From: Lepidurus packardi
Lineage: Eukaryota; Arthropoda; Branchiopoda; Notostraca; Triopsidae
DNA length: 64,000 nucleotides
Direction: 5' to 3'
Assembly (NCBI GenBank): GCA_023053545.1
Contig: JAKZAN010000056.1
Location: 124,001 to 188,000 of the forward strand
In this document: positions 53,101 through 64,000 of the stretch, in pieces
Numbering within the stretch: the first letter of the stretch is position 1
Layout: each line of letters starts with the position of its first letter
Position numbers and translations under genes: made by a program
The notes under the pieces: model-generated
Told to the model about the DNA's origin: nothing
Databases searched by the model: none
The model's input: only the letters and a program-made list of their open reading frames with translations

Positions 53101-55371
53101 GAATTAATACCTTACGGACTTAATTAATTCCTTACGGACTTAATTAATTCACTACGGACTGAATTAATACCTTACGGACTGAATTAAATCCTTACGGACA
53201 GAATTAATTCCTTACGGACTGAATTAATTCCTTACGGACTGAATTAATTCCTTACGGACTGAATTAATTCCTTACGGACTGAATTATTTCCTTACGGACT
53301 GAATTAATTCTTTAGGATTGATTGAATTCCTTTCTTACCGAATTAATTCCTTACGGACTGAATTAATTCCTTACGGACTGAATTAATTCCTTACGGACTG
53401 AATTAATTCCTTACGGACTGAATTAATACCTTACGGACTGAATTAAATCCTTACGGACTGAATTAATTCCTTACGGACTAAATTAATTCCTTACGGACTG
53501 AATTAATTCCTTACGGACTGAATTAATTCCTTACGGACTGAATTAATTCCTTACGGACTGAATTATTTCCTTACGGACTGAATTAATTCTTTAGGATTGA
53601 TTGAATTCCTTTCTTACGGAATTAATTCCTTACGGACTGGATTAATTCCTTACGGACTGAATTAATTCCTTACGAACTTAATTATTTCCTTACGGACTGA
53701 ATTAATTCTTTAGGATTGATTGAATTCCTTTCTTACAGAATTAATTCCTTACGGACTGAATTAATTCCTTGCGGACTGAATTAATTCATTACCGACATAA
53801 TTAAATCCTTACAGACTGAAATTATTCCTTATGGACTTAACTAATTCCGTAAGGAATGAATTAATTAATTACGGACTGAAATAATTCCTTAATGACTGAA
53901 TTAATTCCTTACGGACTGAATTAATTCCTTACGGACTGAATTAATTCCTTACGGACTGAATTAATTCCTTACGGACTGTATTAATTCCTTTCTTACTGAA
54001 TTAATTCCTTAAGGACTGAATTAATTCCTTAATTAATTCCTTCCGGACTGAATTAATTTCATACGGACTGAATTAATTCATTACGGACTTAATTAATGAA
54101 ATACGTACTGAACTTATTCATTACGGACTGAATTATTTCCTTACGGACTGAATTAATTCTTTAGGATTGATTGAATTCCTTTCTTACTGAATTAATTCCT
54201 TACGGACTGAATTAATTCCTTACGGACTTAATTAATTCCGTAAGGAATGAATTAATTAATTACGGACTGAAATAATTCCTTACGGAATGAATTAATTCCT
54301 TACGGACTTCATTAATTCCTTTCGGACTGAATTAATACCTTACGGACTTAATTAATTCCTTACGGACTTAATTAATTCACTACGGACTGAATTAATACCT
54401 TACGGACTGAATTAATTCCTTACGGACTGAATTAATTCCTTACGGACTTAATTATTTCCTTACGGACTGAATTAATTCTTTAGGATTGATTGAATTCCTT
54501 TCTTACTGAATTAATTCCTTACGGACTGAATTAATTCCTTGCGGACTGATTTAATTCATTACCGACATAATTAAATCCTTACAGACTGAAATTATTCCTT
54601 ATGGACTTAACTAATTCCGTAAGGAATGAATTAATTAATTACGGACTGAAATAATTCCTTACGGACTGAATTAATTCCTTACGGACTGAATTAATTCCTT
54701 ACGGACTGAATTAATTCCTTACGGACTGAATTAATTCCTTACGGACTGTATTAATTCCTTTCTTACTGAATTAATTCCTTAAGGACTGAATTAATTTCAT
54801 ACGGACTGAATTAATTCATTACGGACTTAATTAATCCAATACGTACTGAACTTATTCATTACGGACTTAATTATTTCCTTACGGACTGAATTAATTCTTT
54901 AGGATTGATTGAATTCCTTTCTTACTGACTTAATTCCTTACGGACTGAATTAATTCCTTACGGACTTAATTAATTCCGTAAGGAATGAATTAATTAATTA
55001 CGGACTGAAATAATTCCTTACGGACTGATTTAATTCCTTACGGACTGAATTAATTCCTTACGGACTGAATTAATTCCTTACGGACTGAATTAATTCCTTA
55101 CGGACTGAATTAATTCCTTACGGACTGTATTAATTCCTTTCTTACTGAATTAATTCCTTAAGGACTGAATTAATTCCTTAATTAATTCCTTCCGGACTGA
55201 ATTAATTTCATACGGACTGAATTAATTCATTACGGACTTAATTAATGAAATACGTACTGAACTTATTCATTACGGACTGAATTATTTCCTTACGGACTGA
55301 ATTAATTCTTTAGGATTGATTGAATTCCTTTCTTACTGAATTAATTCCTTACGGACTGAATTAATTCCTTA
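50140..55371 (+). repeat. 2,608-bp-spaced near-identical tandem duplication
   Basis: Copy 1 (about 50,140-52,747) and copy 2 (about 52,748-55,371) abut directly. Marks at exactly 2,608 bp include ttaaggactaaatt (50161/52769), ggactggatt (about 51,028/53,636), tacgaactt (51063/53671), ttaatgactg (about 51,281/53,889), gatttaattcatt (about 51,940/54,548), tgacttaattcc (about 52,320/54,928) and the aatgaaatacg form of P (51488/54096 and 52637/55245). The last pair shows a further internal near-duplication at 1,149 bp. I noticed one substitution between copies (tgaatt versus taaatt near 50,871/53,479). The junction at about 52,747 joins the middle of a G-downstream monomer to a P monomer. Confidence 0.9.
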
Positions 55372-55899
55372 CGGACTTAATTAATTCCGTAAGGAATGAA
55401 TTAATTAATTACGGACTGAAATAATTCCTTACGGAATGAATTAATTCCTTACGGACTTCATTAATTCCTTTCGGACTGAATTAATACCTTACGGACTTAA
55501 TTAATTCCTTACGGACTTAATTAATTCACTACGGACTGAATTAATACCTTACGGACTGAATTAATTCCTTACGGACTGAATTAATTCCTTACGGACTTAA
55601 TTATTTCCTTACGGACTGAATTAATTCTTTAGGATTGATTGAATTCCTTTCTTACTGAATTAATTCCTTACGGACTGAATTAATTCCTTGCGGACTGAAT
55701 TAATTCATTACCGACATAATTAAATCCTTACAGACTGAAATTATTCCTTATGGACTTAACTAATTCCGTAAGGAATGAATTAATTAATTACGGACTGAAA
55801 TAATTCCTTACGGACTGAATTAATTCCTTACGGACTGAATTAATTCCTTACGGACTGAATTAATTCCTTACGGACTGAATTAATTCCTTACGGACTGTA

Positions 55900-58800
55900 T
55901 TAATTCCTTTCTTACTCAATTAATTCCTTAAGGACTGAATTAATTTCATACGGACTGAATTAATTCATTACGGACTTAATTAATCCAATACGTACTGAAC
56001 TTATTCATTACGGACTGAATTATTTCCTTACGGACTGAATTAATTCTTTAGGATTGATTGAATTCCTTTCTTACTGAATTAATTCCTTACGGACTGAATT
56101 AATTCCTTACGGACTTAATTAATTCCGTAAGGAATGAATTAATTAATTACGGACTGAAATAATTCCTTACGGAATGAATTAATTCCTTACGGACTTCATT
56201 AATTCCTTACGGACTGAATTAATACCTTACGGACTTAATTAATTCCTTACGGACTGAATTAATTCCTTACGGACTGAATTAATACCTTACGGACTGAATT
56301 ATTTCCTTACGGACAGAATTAATTCCTTACGGACTGAATTAATTCCTTACGGACTTAATTATTTCCTTACGGACTGAATTAATTCTTTAGGATTGATTGA
56401 ATTCCTTTCTTACTGAATTAATTCCTTACGGACTGAATTAATTCCTTACGGACTTAATTAATTCCGTAAGGAATGAATTAATTAATTGCGGACTGAAATA
56501 ATTCCTTACGGAATGAATTAATTCCTTACGGACTTCATTAATTCCTTTCGGACTGAATTAATACCTTACGGACTTAATTAATTCCTTACGGACTTAATTA
56601 ATTCACTACGGACTGAATTAATACCTTACGGACTGAATTAAATCCTTACGGACAGAATTAATTCCTTACGGACTTAATTAATTCCTCACGGACTGAATTA
56701 ATTCCTTACGGACTTAATTAATTCCGTAAGGAATGAATTAATTAATTACGGACTGAAATAATTCCTTACGGACTGAATTAATTACTTAAGGACTGAATTA
56801 ATTCCTTAATTAATTCTTTAGGATTGATTGAATTCCTTTCTTACCGAATTAATTCCTTACGGACTGAATTAATTCCTTACGTACTTATGTAATTCCTTAC
56901 GGTCTGAATTAATTCCTTACGGATTTAATTAATTCCTTACGGACTGAATTAATTCCTTACGGACTGAATTAATTCCTTACGGACTGAATTATTTCCTTAC
57001 GGACTGAATTAATTCTTTAGGATTGATTGAATTCCTTTCTTACCGAATTAATTCCTTACGGACTGAATTAATTCCTTACGGACTGAATTAATTCCTTACG
57101 GACTGAATTAATTCCTTACGGACTGAATTAATTCCTTACGGACTGAATTAATACCTTACGGACTGAATTAAATCCTTACGGACTTAATTAATTCCTTACG
57201 TACTTAATTAATTCCTTACGGTCTGAATTAATTCCGTACGGATTTTATTAACTACTTACGGACTGAATTAATTCCTTACGGACTTAATTAATTCCTTACG
57301 GACTTAATTAATTCCTTACGGACTGAATTAATTCCTTACGGACTGAATTATTTCCTTACGGACTGAATTAATTCTTTAGGATTGATTGAATTCCTTTCTT
57401 ACCGAATTAATTCCTTACGGACTGAATTAATTCCTTATGGACTGAATTAATTTCTTACGGACTTAATTATTTCCTTACGGACTTAATTAATTCTTTAGGA
57501 TTGATTGAATTCCTTTCTTACTGAATTAATTCCTTACGGACTGAATTAATTCCTTACGGACTGAATTAATTCATTACGGACTGAATTAATTCCTTACGGA
57601 CTGAATTAATTCCTTACGGACTGTATTAATTCCTTTCTTACTGAATTAATTCCTTACGGACTGAATTAATTCCTTAATTAATTCCTTACGGACTGAATTA
57701 ATTTCATACGGACTGAATTAATTCATTACGGACTTAATTAATCCAATACGTACTGAACTTATTCATTACGGACTGAATTAATTCCTTACGGACTGAATTA
57801 ATTCCTTACGGACTGAAGTAATACCTAACGGACTGATTTAATACCTTACGGACTGAATTAATTCCTTACGGACTGAATTAATACGTTACGGACTGAATTA
57901 ATTCCTTACGGACAGAATTAATTCTTTACGGACTGAATTAATTCCTTACGGACTTAATTATTTCCTTACGGACTGAATTAATTCTTTAGGATTGATTGAA
58001 TTCCTTTCTTACTGAATTAATTCCTTACGGACTGAATTAATTCCTTGCGGACTGAATTAATTCATTACCGACATAATTAAATCCTTACAGACTGAAATTA
58101 TTCCTTATGGACTTAACTAATTCCGTAAGGAATGAATTAATTAATTACGGACTGAAATAATTCCTTACGGACTGAATTAATTCCTTACGGACTGAATTAA
58201 TTCCTTACGGACTGAATTAATTCCTTACGGACTGAATTAATTCCTTACGGACTGTATTAATTCCTTTCTTACTCAATTAATTCCTTAAGGACTGAATTAA
58301 TTTCATACGGACTGAATTAATTCATTACGGACTTAATTAATCCAATACGTACTGAACTTATTCATTACGGACTGAATTATTTCCTTACGGACTGAATTAA
58401 TTCTTTAGGATTGATTGAATTCCTTTCTTACTGAATTAATTCCTTACGGACTGAATTAATTCCTTACGGACTTAATTAATTCCGTAAGGAATGAATTAAT
58501 TAATTACGGACTGAAATAATTCCTTACGGAATGAATTAATTCCTTACGGACTTCATTAATTCCTTACGGACTGAATTAATACCTTACGGACTTAATTAAT
58601 TCCTTACGGACTGAATTAATTCCTTACGGAATGAATTAATACCTTACGGACTGAATTATTTCCTTACGGACAGAATTAATTCCTTACGGACTGAATTAAT
58701 TCCTTACGGACTTAATTATTTCCTTACGGACTGAATTAATTCTTTAGGATTGATTGAATTCCTTTCTTACTGAATTAATTCCTTACGGACTGAATTAATT

Positions 58801-60200
58801 CCTTACGGACTTAATTAATTCCGTAAGGAATGAATTAATTAATTACGGACTGAAATAATTCCTTACGGAATGAATTAATTCCTTACGGACTTCATTAATT
58901 CCTTTCGGACTGAATTAATACCTTACGGACTTAATTAATTCCTTACGGACTTAATTAATTCACTACGGACTGAATTAATACCTTACGGACTGAATTAAAT
59001 CCTTACGGACAGAATTAATTCCTTACGGACTTAATTAATTCCTCACGGACTGAATTAATTCATTACGGACTTAATTAATTCCGTAAGGAATGAATTAATT
59101 AATTACGGACTGAAATAATTCCTTACGGACTGAATTAATTACTTAAGGACTGAATTAATTCCTTAATTAATTCTTTAGGATTGATTGAATTCCTTTCTTA
59201 CCGAATTAATTCCTTACGGACTGAATTAATTCCTTACGTACTTATGTAATTCCTTACGGTCTGAATTAATTCCGTACGGATTTTATTAATTACTTACGGA
59301 CTGAATTAATTCCTTACGGATTTAATTAATTCCTTACGGACTGAATTAATTCCTTACGGACTGAATTAATTCCTTACGGACTGAATTATTTCCTTACGGA
59401 CTGAATTAATTCTTTAGGATTGATTGAATTCCTTTCTTACCGAATTAATTCCTTACGGACAGAATTAATTCCTTACGGACTGAATTAATTCCTTACATAC
59501 TGAATTAATTCCTTACGGACTGAATTAATTCCTTACGGACTGAATTAATACCTTACGGACTGAATTAAATCCTTACGGACTGAATTAATTCCTTACGGAC
59601 TGAATTAATTCCTTACGGACTGAAATAATTCCTTACTGACTGAATTAATTCCTTACGGACTGAATTAATTCCTTACGGACTGAATTAATTCTTTACGGAC
59701 TTAATTAATTCCTTACGTACTTAATTAATTCCTTACGGTCTGAATTAATTCCGTACGGATTTTATTAACTACTTACGGACTGAATTAATTCCTTACGGAC
59801 TTAATTAATTCCTTACGGACTTAATTAATTCCTTACGGACTGAATTAATTCCTTACGGACTGAATTATTTCCTTACGGACTGAATTAATTCTTTAGGATT
59901 GATTGAATTCCTTTCTTACCGAATTAATTCCTTACGGACTGAACTAATTCCTTATGGACTGAATTAATTCCTTACGGACTTAATTATTTCCTTACGGATT
60001 TAATTAATTCTTTAGGATTGATTGAATTCCTTTCTTACTGAATTAATTCCTTACGGACTGAATTAATTCCTTACGGACTGAATTAATTCATTACGGACTG
60101 AATTAATTCCTTACGGACTGAATTAATTCTTTACGGACTGTATTAATTCCTTTCTTACTGAATTAATTCCTTACGGACTGAATTAATTCCTTAATTAATT
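55900..60200 (+). repeat. 2,357-bp-spaced tandem duplication, somewhat diverged
   Basis: Marks at 2,357 bp include tactcaatt (55915/58272) and the aatacc-gaattatttcc-ggacag series (about 56,296/58,653). The offset grows to 2,517 bp at ttatggactg (57435/59952) because copy 1 lacks an F monomer pair after about 56,905 and about 120 bp after about 57,180. Substitutions between copies are more frequent than in the 2,608- and 3,726-bp pairs (for example aattgcgg versus aattacgg at the H flips; ttccttacgg versus ttcattacgg near 56,703/59,060), suggesting an older event. Confidence 0.8.
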
Positions 60201-60204
60201 CCTT

Positions 60205-61585
60205 ACGGACTGAATTAATTTCATACGGACTGAATTAATTCATTACGGACTTAATTAATCCAATACGTACTGAACTTATTCATTACGGACTGAATTAATT
60301 CCTTACGGACTGAATTAATTCCTTACGGACTGAAGTAATACCTAACGGACTGAATTAATACCTTACGGACTGAATTAATTCCTTACGGACTGAATTAATA
60401 CGTTACGGACTGAATTAATTCCTTACGGACAGAACTAATTCTTTACGGACTGAATTAATTCCTTACGGACTTAATTAATTCCTCACGGACTGAATTAATT
60501 CCTTACGGACTGAATTAATTCCTTACGGACTGAATTAATTCCTTACGCACTGAATTAATTCTTTACTTACTGAATTAATTCCTTACGGACTGAATCAATT
60601 CCTTAATTAATTCCTTACGGACTGTATTAATTTCCTTTCTTACTGAATTAATTCCTTAAGGACTGAATTAATTCCTTAATTAATTCCTTACGTACTTAAT
60701 TAATTCCTTACGGTCTGAATTAATTCCGTACGGATTTAATTAATTCCTTACGGACTGAATTAATTCCTTACGGACTGAATTAATTCCTTACGGACTGAAT
60801 TATTTCCTTACGGACTGAATTAATTCTTTAGGATTGATTGAATTCCTTTCTTACCGAATTAATTCCTTACGGACTGAATTAATACCTTACGGACTGAATT
60901 AATTTCATACGGACTGAATTAATTCATTACGGACTTAATTAATTCAATACGTACTGAACTTATTCATTACGGACTGAATTAATTCCTTACGGACTGAATT
61001 AATTCCTTACGGACTGAAGTAATACCTAACGGACTGAATTAATACCTTACGGACTGAATTAATTCCTTACGGACTGAATTAATACGTTACGGACTGAATT
61101 AATTCCTTACGGACAGAATTAATTCTTTACGGACTGAATTAATTCCTTACGGACTTAATTAATTCCTCACGGACTGAATTAATTCCTTACGGACTGAATT
61201 AATTCCTTACGGACTGAATTAATTCCTTACGCACTGAATTAATTCTTTACTTACTGAATTAATTCCTTACGGACTGAATCAATTCCTTAATTAATTCCTT
61301 ACGGACTGTATTAATTTCCTTTCTTACTGAATTAATTCCTTAAGGACTGAATTAATTCCTTAATTAATTCCTTACGTACTTAATTAATTCCTTACGGTCT
61401 GAATTAATTCCGTACGGATTTAATTAATTCCTTACGGACTGAATTAATTCCTTACGGACTGAATTAATTCCTTACGGACTGAATTATTTCCTTACGGACT
61501 GAATTAATTCTTTAGGATTGATTGAATTCCTTTCTTACCGAATTAATTCCTTACGGACTGAATTAATACCTTACGGACTGAATTA
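60205..61585 (+). repeat. 684-bp tandem duplication
   Basis: The copies are about 60,205-60,888 and 60,889-61,585. Marks at 684 bp include gaagtaatacc (60333/61017), ccttacgcac (60541/61225) and an extra-T aatttcctttc (60631/61315). The first part also resembles 57,700-57,960 (gaagtaatacctaacgg, aatacgttacgg), so this is the third and fourth appearance of that module. Left-end differences are minor (aatccaatacg versus aattcaatacg). Confidence 0.87.
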
Positions 61586-64000
61586 AATCCTTACGGACTG
61601 AATTAATTCCTTACGGACTGAATAAATTCCTTACGGACTGAAATAATTCCTTACTGACTGAATTAATTCCTTACGGACTGAATTAATTCCTTACGGACTG
61701 AATTAATTCTTTACGGACTTAATTAATTCCTTACGTACTTATGTAATTCCTTACGGTCTGAATTAATTCCGTACGGATTTTATTAACTACTTACGGACTG
61801 AATTAATTCCTTACGGACTTAATTAATTCCTCACGGACTGAATTATATCCTTACGGACTGAATTAATTCCTTACGGACTGAATTATTTCCTTTCGGGCTG
61901 AATTAATTCTTTAGGATTGATTGAATTCCTTTCTTACTGAATTAATTTCATACGGACTGAATTAACTCATTACGGACTTAATTAATCCATTACGGACTGA
62001 ATTAATTTCTTACGGACTGAATCAATTTCTTACGGACTGAATTAAATCCTTACGGACAGAATTAATTCCTTACGGACTGAATTAATTCCTTACGCACTGA
62101 ATTAATTCTTTACTTACTGAATTAATTCCTTACGGACTGAATCAATTCCTTAATTAATTCCTTACGGACTGTATTAATTCCTTTCTTACTGAATTAATTC
62201 CTTAAGGACTGAATTAATTCCTTAATTAATTCCTTACGTACTTAATTAATTCCTTACGGTCAGAATTAATTCCGTACGGATTTTATTAATTACTTACGGA
62301 CTGAATTAATTCCTTACGGATTTAATTAATTCCTTACGGACTGAATTAATTCCTTACGGACTGAATTAATTCCTTACGGACTGAATTATTTCCTTACGGA
62401 CTGAATTAATTCTTTAGGATTGATTGAATTCCTTTCTTACCGAATTAATTCCTTACGGACTGAATTAATACCTTACGGACTGAATTAAATCCTTACGGAC
62501 TGAATTAATTCCTTACGGACTGAATTAATTCCTTACGGACTGAAATAATTCCTTACTGACTGAATTAATTCCTTACGGACTGAATTAATTCCTTACGGAC
62601 TGAATTAATTCTTTACGGACTTAATTAATTCCTTACTGACTGAAATTATTCCTTATGGACTTAACTAATTCCGTAAGGAATGAATTAATTAATTACGGAC
62701 TGAAATAATTCCTTACGGACTGAATTAATTCCTTACGGACTGAATTAATTCCTTACGGACTGAATTAATTCCTTACGGACTGAATTATTTCCTTTCGGAC
62801 TGAATTAATTCTTTATGATTGATTGAATTCCTTTCTTACTGAATTATATTCATACGGACTGAATTAACTCATTACGGACTTAATTAATCCATTACGGATT
62901 GAATTAATTTCTTACGGACTGAATCAATTTCTTACGGACTGAATTAAATCCTTACGGACAGAATTAATTCCTTACGGACTGAATTAATTCCTTACGCACT
63001 GAATTAATTCTTTACTTACTGAATTAATTCCTTACGGACTGAATCAATTCCTTAATTAATTCCTTACGGACTGAATCAATTCCTTAATTAATTCTTTACG
63101 AACTGTATTAATTCCTTTCTTACTGAATTAATTCCTTAAGGACTGAATTAATTCCTTAATTAATTCCTTACGGACTGAATTAATTTCATACGGACTGAAT
63201 TAATTCATTAGGACTTAATTAATCCAATACGTACTGAACTTATTCATTACGGACTGAATTATTTCCTTACGGACTGAATTAATTCTTTAGGATTGATTGA
63301 ATTCCTTTCTTACTGAATTAATTCCTTACGGACTGAATTAATTCCTTACGGACTTAATTAATTCCGTAAGGAATGAATTAATTCATTACGGACTGAAATA
63401 ATTCCTTACGGAATGAATTAATTCCTTACGGACTTCATTAATTCCTTTCGGACTGAATTAATACCTTACGGACTTAATTAATTCCTTACGGACTTAATTA
63501 ATTCACTACGGACTGAATTAATACCTTACGGACTGAATTAAATCCTTACGGACAGAATTAATTCCTTACGGACTGAATTAATTCCTTACGGACTTAATTA
63601 TTTCCTTACGGACTGAATTAATTCTTTAGGATTGATTGAATTCCTTTCTTACTGAATTAATTCCTTACGGACTGAATTAATTCCCTACGGACTGAATTAA
63701 TTCCTTACGGACTTCATTAATTCCGTAAGGAATGAATTAATTAATTACGGACTGAAATAATTCCTTACGGACTGAATTAATTCCTTAATTAATTCCTTAC
63801 GGACTGAATTAATTCCTTAATTAATTCCTTACGGACTGAATTAATTTCATACGGACTGAATTAATTCCTTACGGACTGAATTAATACCTTACGGACTGAA
63901 TTAAATCCTTACGGACTGAATTAATTCCTTACGGACTGAATTAATTCCTTACGGACTGAATTAATTCCTTACGGTCTGAATTAATTCCTTACGGACTGAA
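61585..64000 (+). repeat. Right-end segment with private variants
   Basis: Tandem monomers continue to the last base. A module with ttacgcactg, ttctttacttactg and gaatcaattcc is at about 62,091 and again at 62,993 (902 bp apart), after the two earlier copies in the 684-bp pair. Private changes include ggatttaatt after gtacgg, gattatatt, ttatgattgattg in a G dimer near 62,815, and a P end missing a C (cattaggac) near 63,210. Three T-type 12-mers lie close together near 63,050-63,170, and two more near 63,785-63,825. No transition to unique DNA is reached. Confidence 0.8.

Larger units (their letters stand above)
1..64000 (+). repeat. Satellite array of a 20-bp monomer filling the window
   Basis: Tandem head-to-tail copies of ttacggactgaattaattcc, or close variants, occupy every base I read. 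Both window ends lie inside the array, so the true array is longer than 64 kb. The monomer is 35% GC with one CpG. Most monomers match the consensus or differ at 1-3 positions; the commonest changes are G10 to T (ggactt), T17 to A (aatacc or aaatcc) and C19 to T. Orientation is constant except for one inverted stretch near 17.4 kb and the 4-bp flips described separately. In the consensus all six frames are stopped at least once per 60 nt, so I call no coding sequence. The scale and homogeneity fit eukaryotic heterochromatic satellite DNA; a centromeric role is possible but not shown. Short 20-bp centromeric repeats have been reported in plants (Astragalus sinicus), so the monomer length alone does not exclude it. 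I do not recognise this satellite or its host. Confidence 0.99.

Noticed and set aside
1-64000. CRISPR array
   Set aside because: Repeats are contiguous 20-mers with no unique spacers, no leader and no cas genes.
1-64000. Open reading frames or a repetitive-protein gene
   Set aside because: TGA and TAA on the + strand and TAA on the - strand recur in every monomer, and a 20-bp period carries each stop through all frames within 60 nt.
1-64000. Promoters, Shine-Dalgarno-like taagga/aagga motifs and TATA-like AT stretches
   Set aside because: They are parts of the repeat, occur very many times, and precede no coding sequence.
1-64000. CENP-B box or known centromere protein motif
   Set aside because: I saw no match to the TTCG....A..CGGG pattern; a centromeric role stays unproven.
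1-64000. Transposon or retroelement insertion
   Set aside because: No unique sequence, terminal repeats or target-site duplication interrupts the array anywhere I read.

Overview
The whole 64 kb window is one satellite DNA array. It is built from a 20-bp monomer, ttacggactgaattaattcc, repeated about 3,200 times head to tail in a single orientation, and it runs off both ends of the window. I found no gene, RNA gene, mobile element, CRISPR array, telomeric tract or unique sequence anywhere. The consensus monomer carries TGA and TAA on the + strand and TAA twice on the - strand. Because 20 is not a multiple of 3, every reading frame meets these stops within about 60 nt, so the array cannot encode protein. 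An array of this length and purity points to eukaryotic heterochromatin (centromeric, pericentromeric or another heterochromatic block). The species cannot be read from the sequence.

The array has several levels of order. (1) The monomer has 35% GC, one CpG, and a perfect 10-bp dyad (GAATTAATTC). (2) A small vocabulary of variant monomers recurs in fixed contexts: a 19+20 bp dimer that shifts the phase by 1 bp (G); a trimer with a flipped 4-bp core, CC-TTAC-GG to CC-GTAA-GG (H); a 12-bp truncated monomer (T); a palindromic-junction monomer (F1/F2); an 80-bp tetramer (Q); a 152-bp cassette (P); and a late variant with cttatgt (J). (3) These mark higher-order repeats, most clearly a 930-bp, 47-monomer unit between 3.5 and 22 kb. 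(4) Above that sit segmental tandem duplications with many different periods: about 8.3/10.1 kb (2.5-21 kb), 700 bp in triplicate (15.7-17.8 kb), 3,726 bp (22.6-29.8 kb), 1,798 bp (30-33.6 kb), 2,034 bp (33.7-37.7 kb), 1,907 bp (41-45 kb), 1,598 bp (47.2-50 kb), 2,608 bp (50.1-55.4 kb), 2,357 bp (55.9-60.2 kb) and 684 bp (60.2-61.6 kb).

Composition changes along the window. The 930-bp unit with F1 occupies the left third. P and Q appear only from about 8-9 kb and dominate the right two thirds. J appears only from 42 kb. The last 6 kb introduce further private variants.

The most unusual local structure is a long palindrome at about 17,282-17,540. Here about 122 bp of array is an inverted copy of the sequence just upstream, turning around a natural H hairpin and replacing an equal length of expected sequence. 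It lies in the third copy of the local 700-bp triplication, among a cluster of single-base homopolymer indels. It is either a replication template-switch or fold-back event, or a long-read or assembly artefact at a weakly supported spot.
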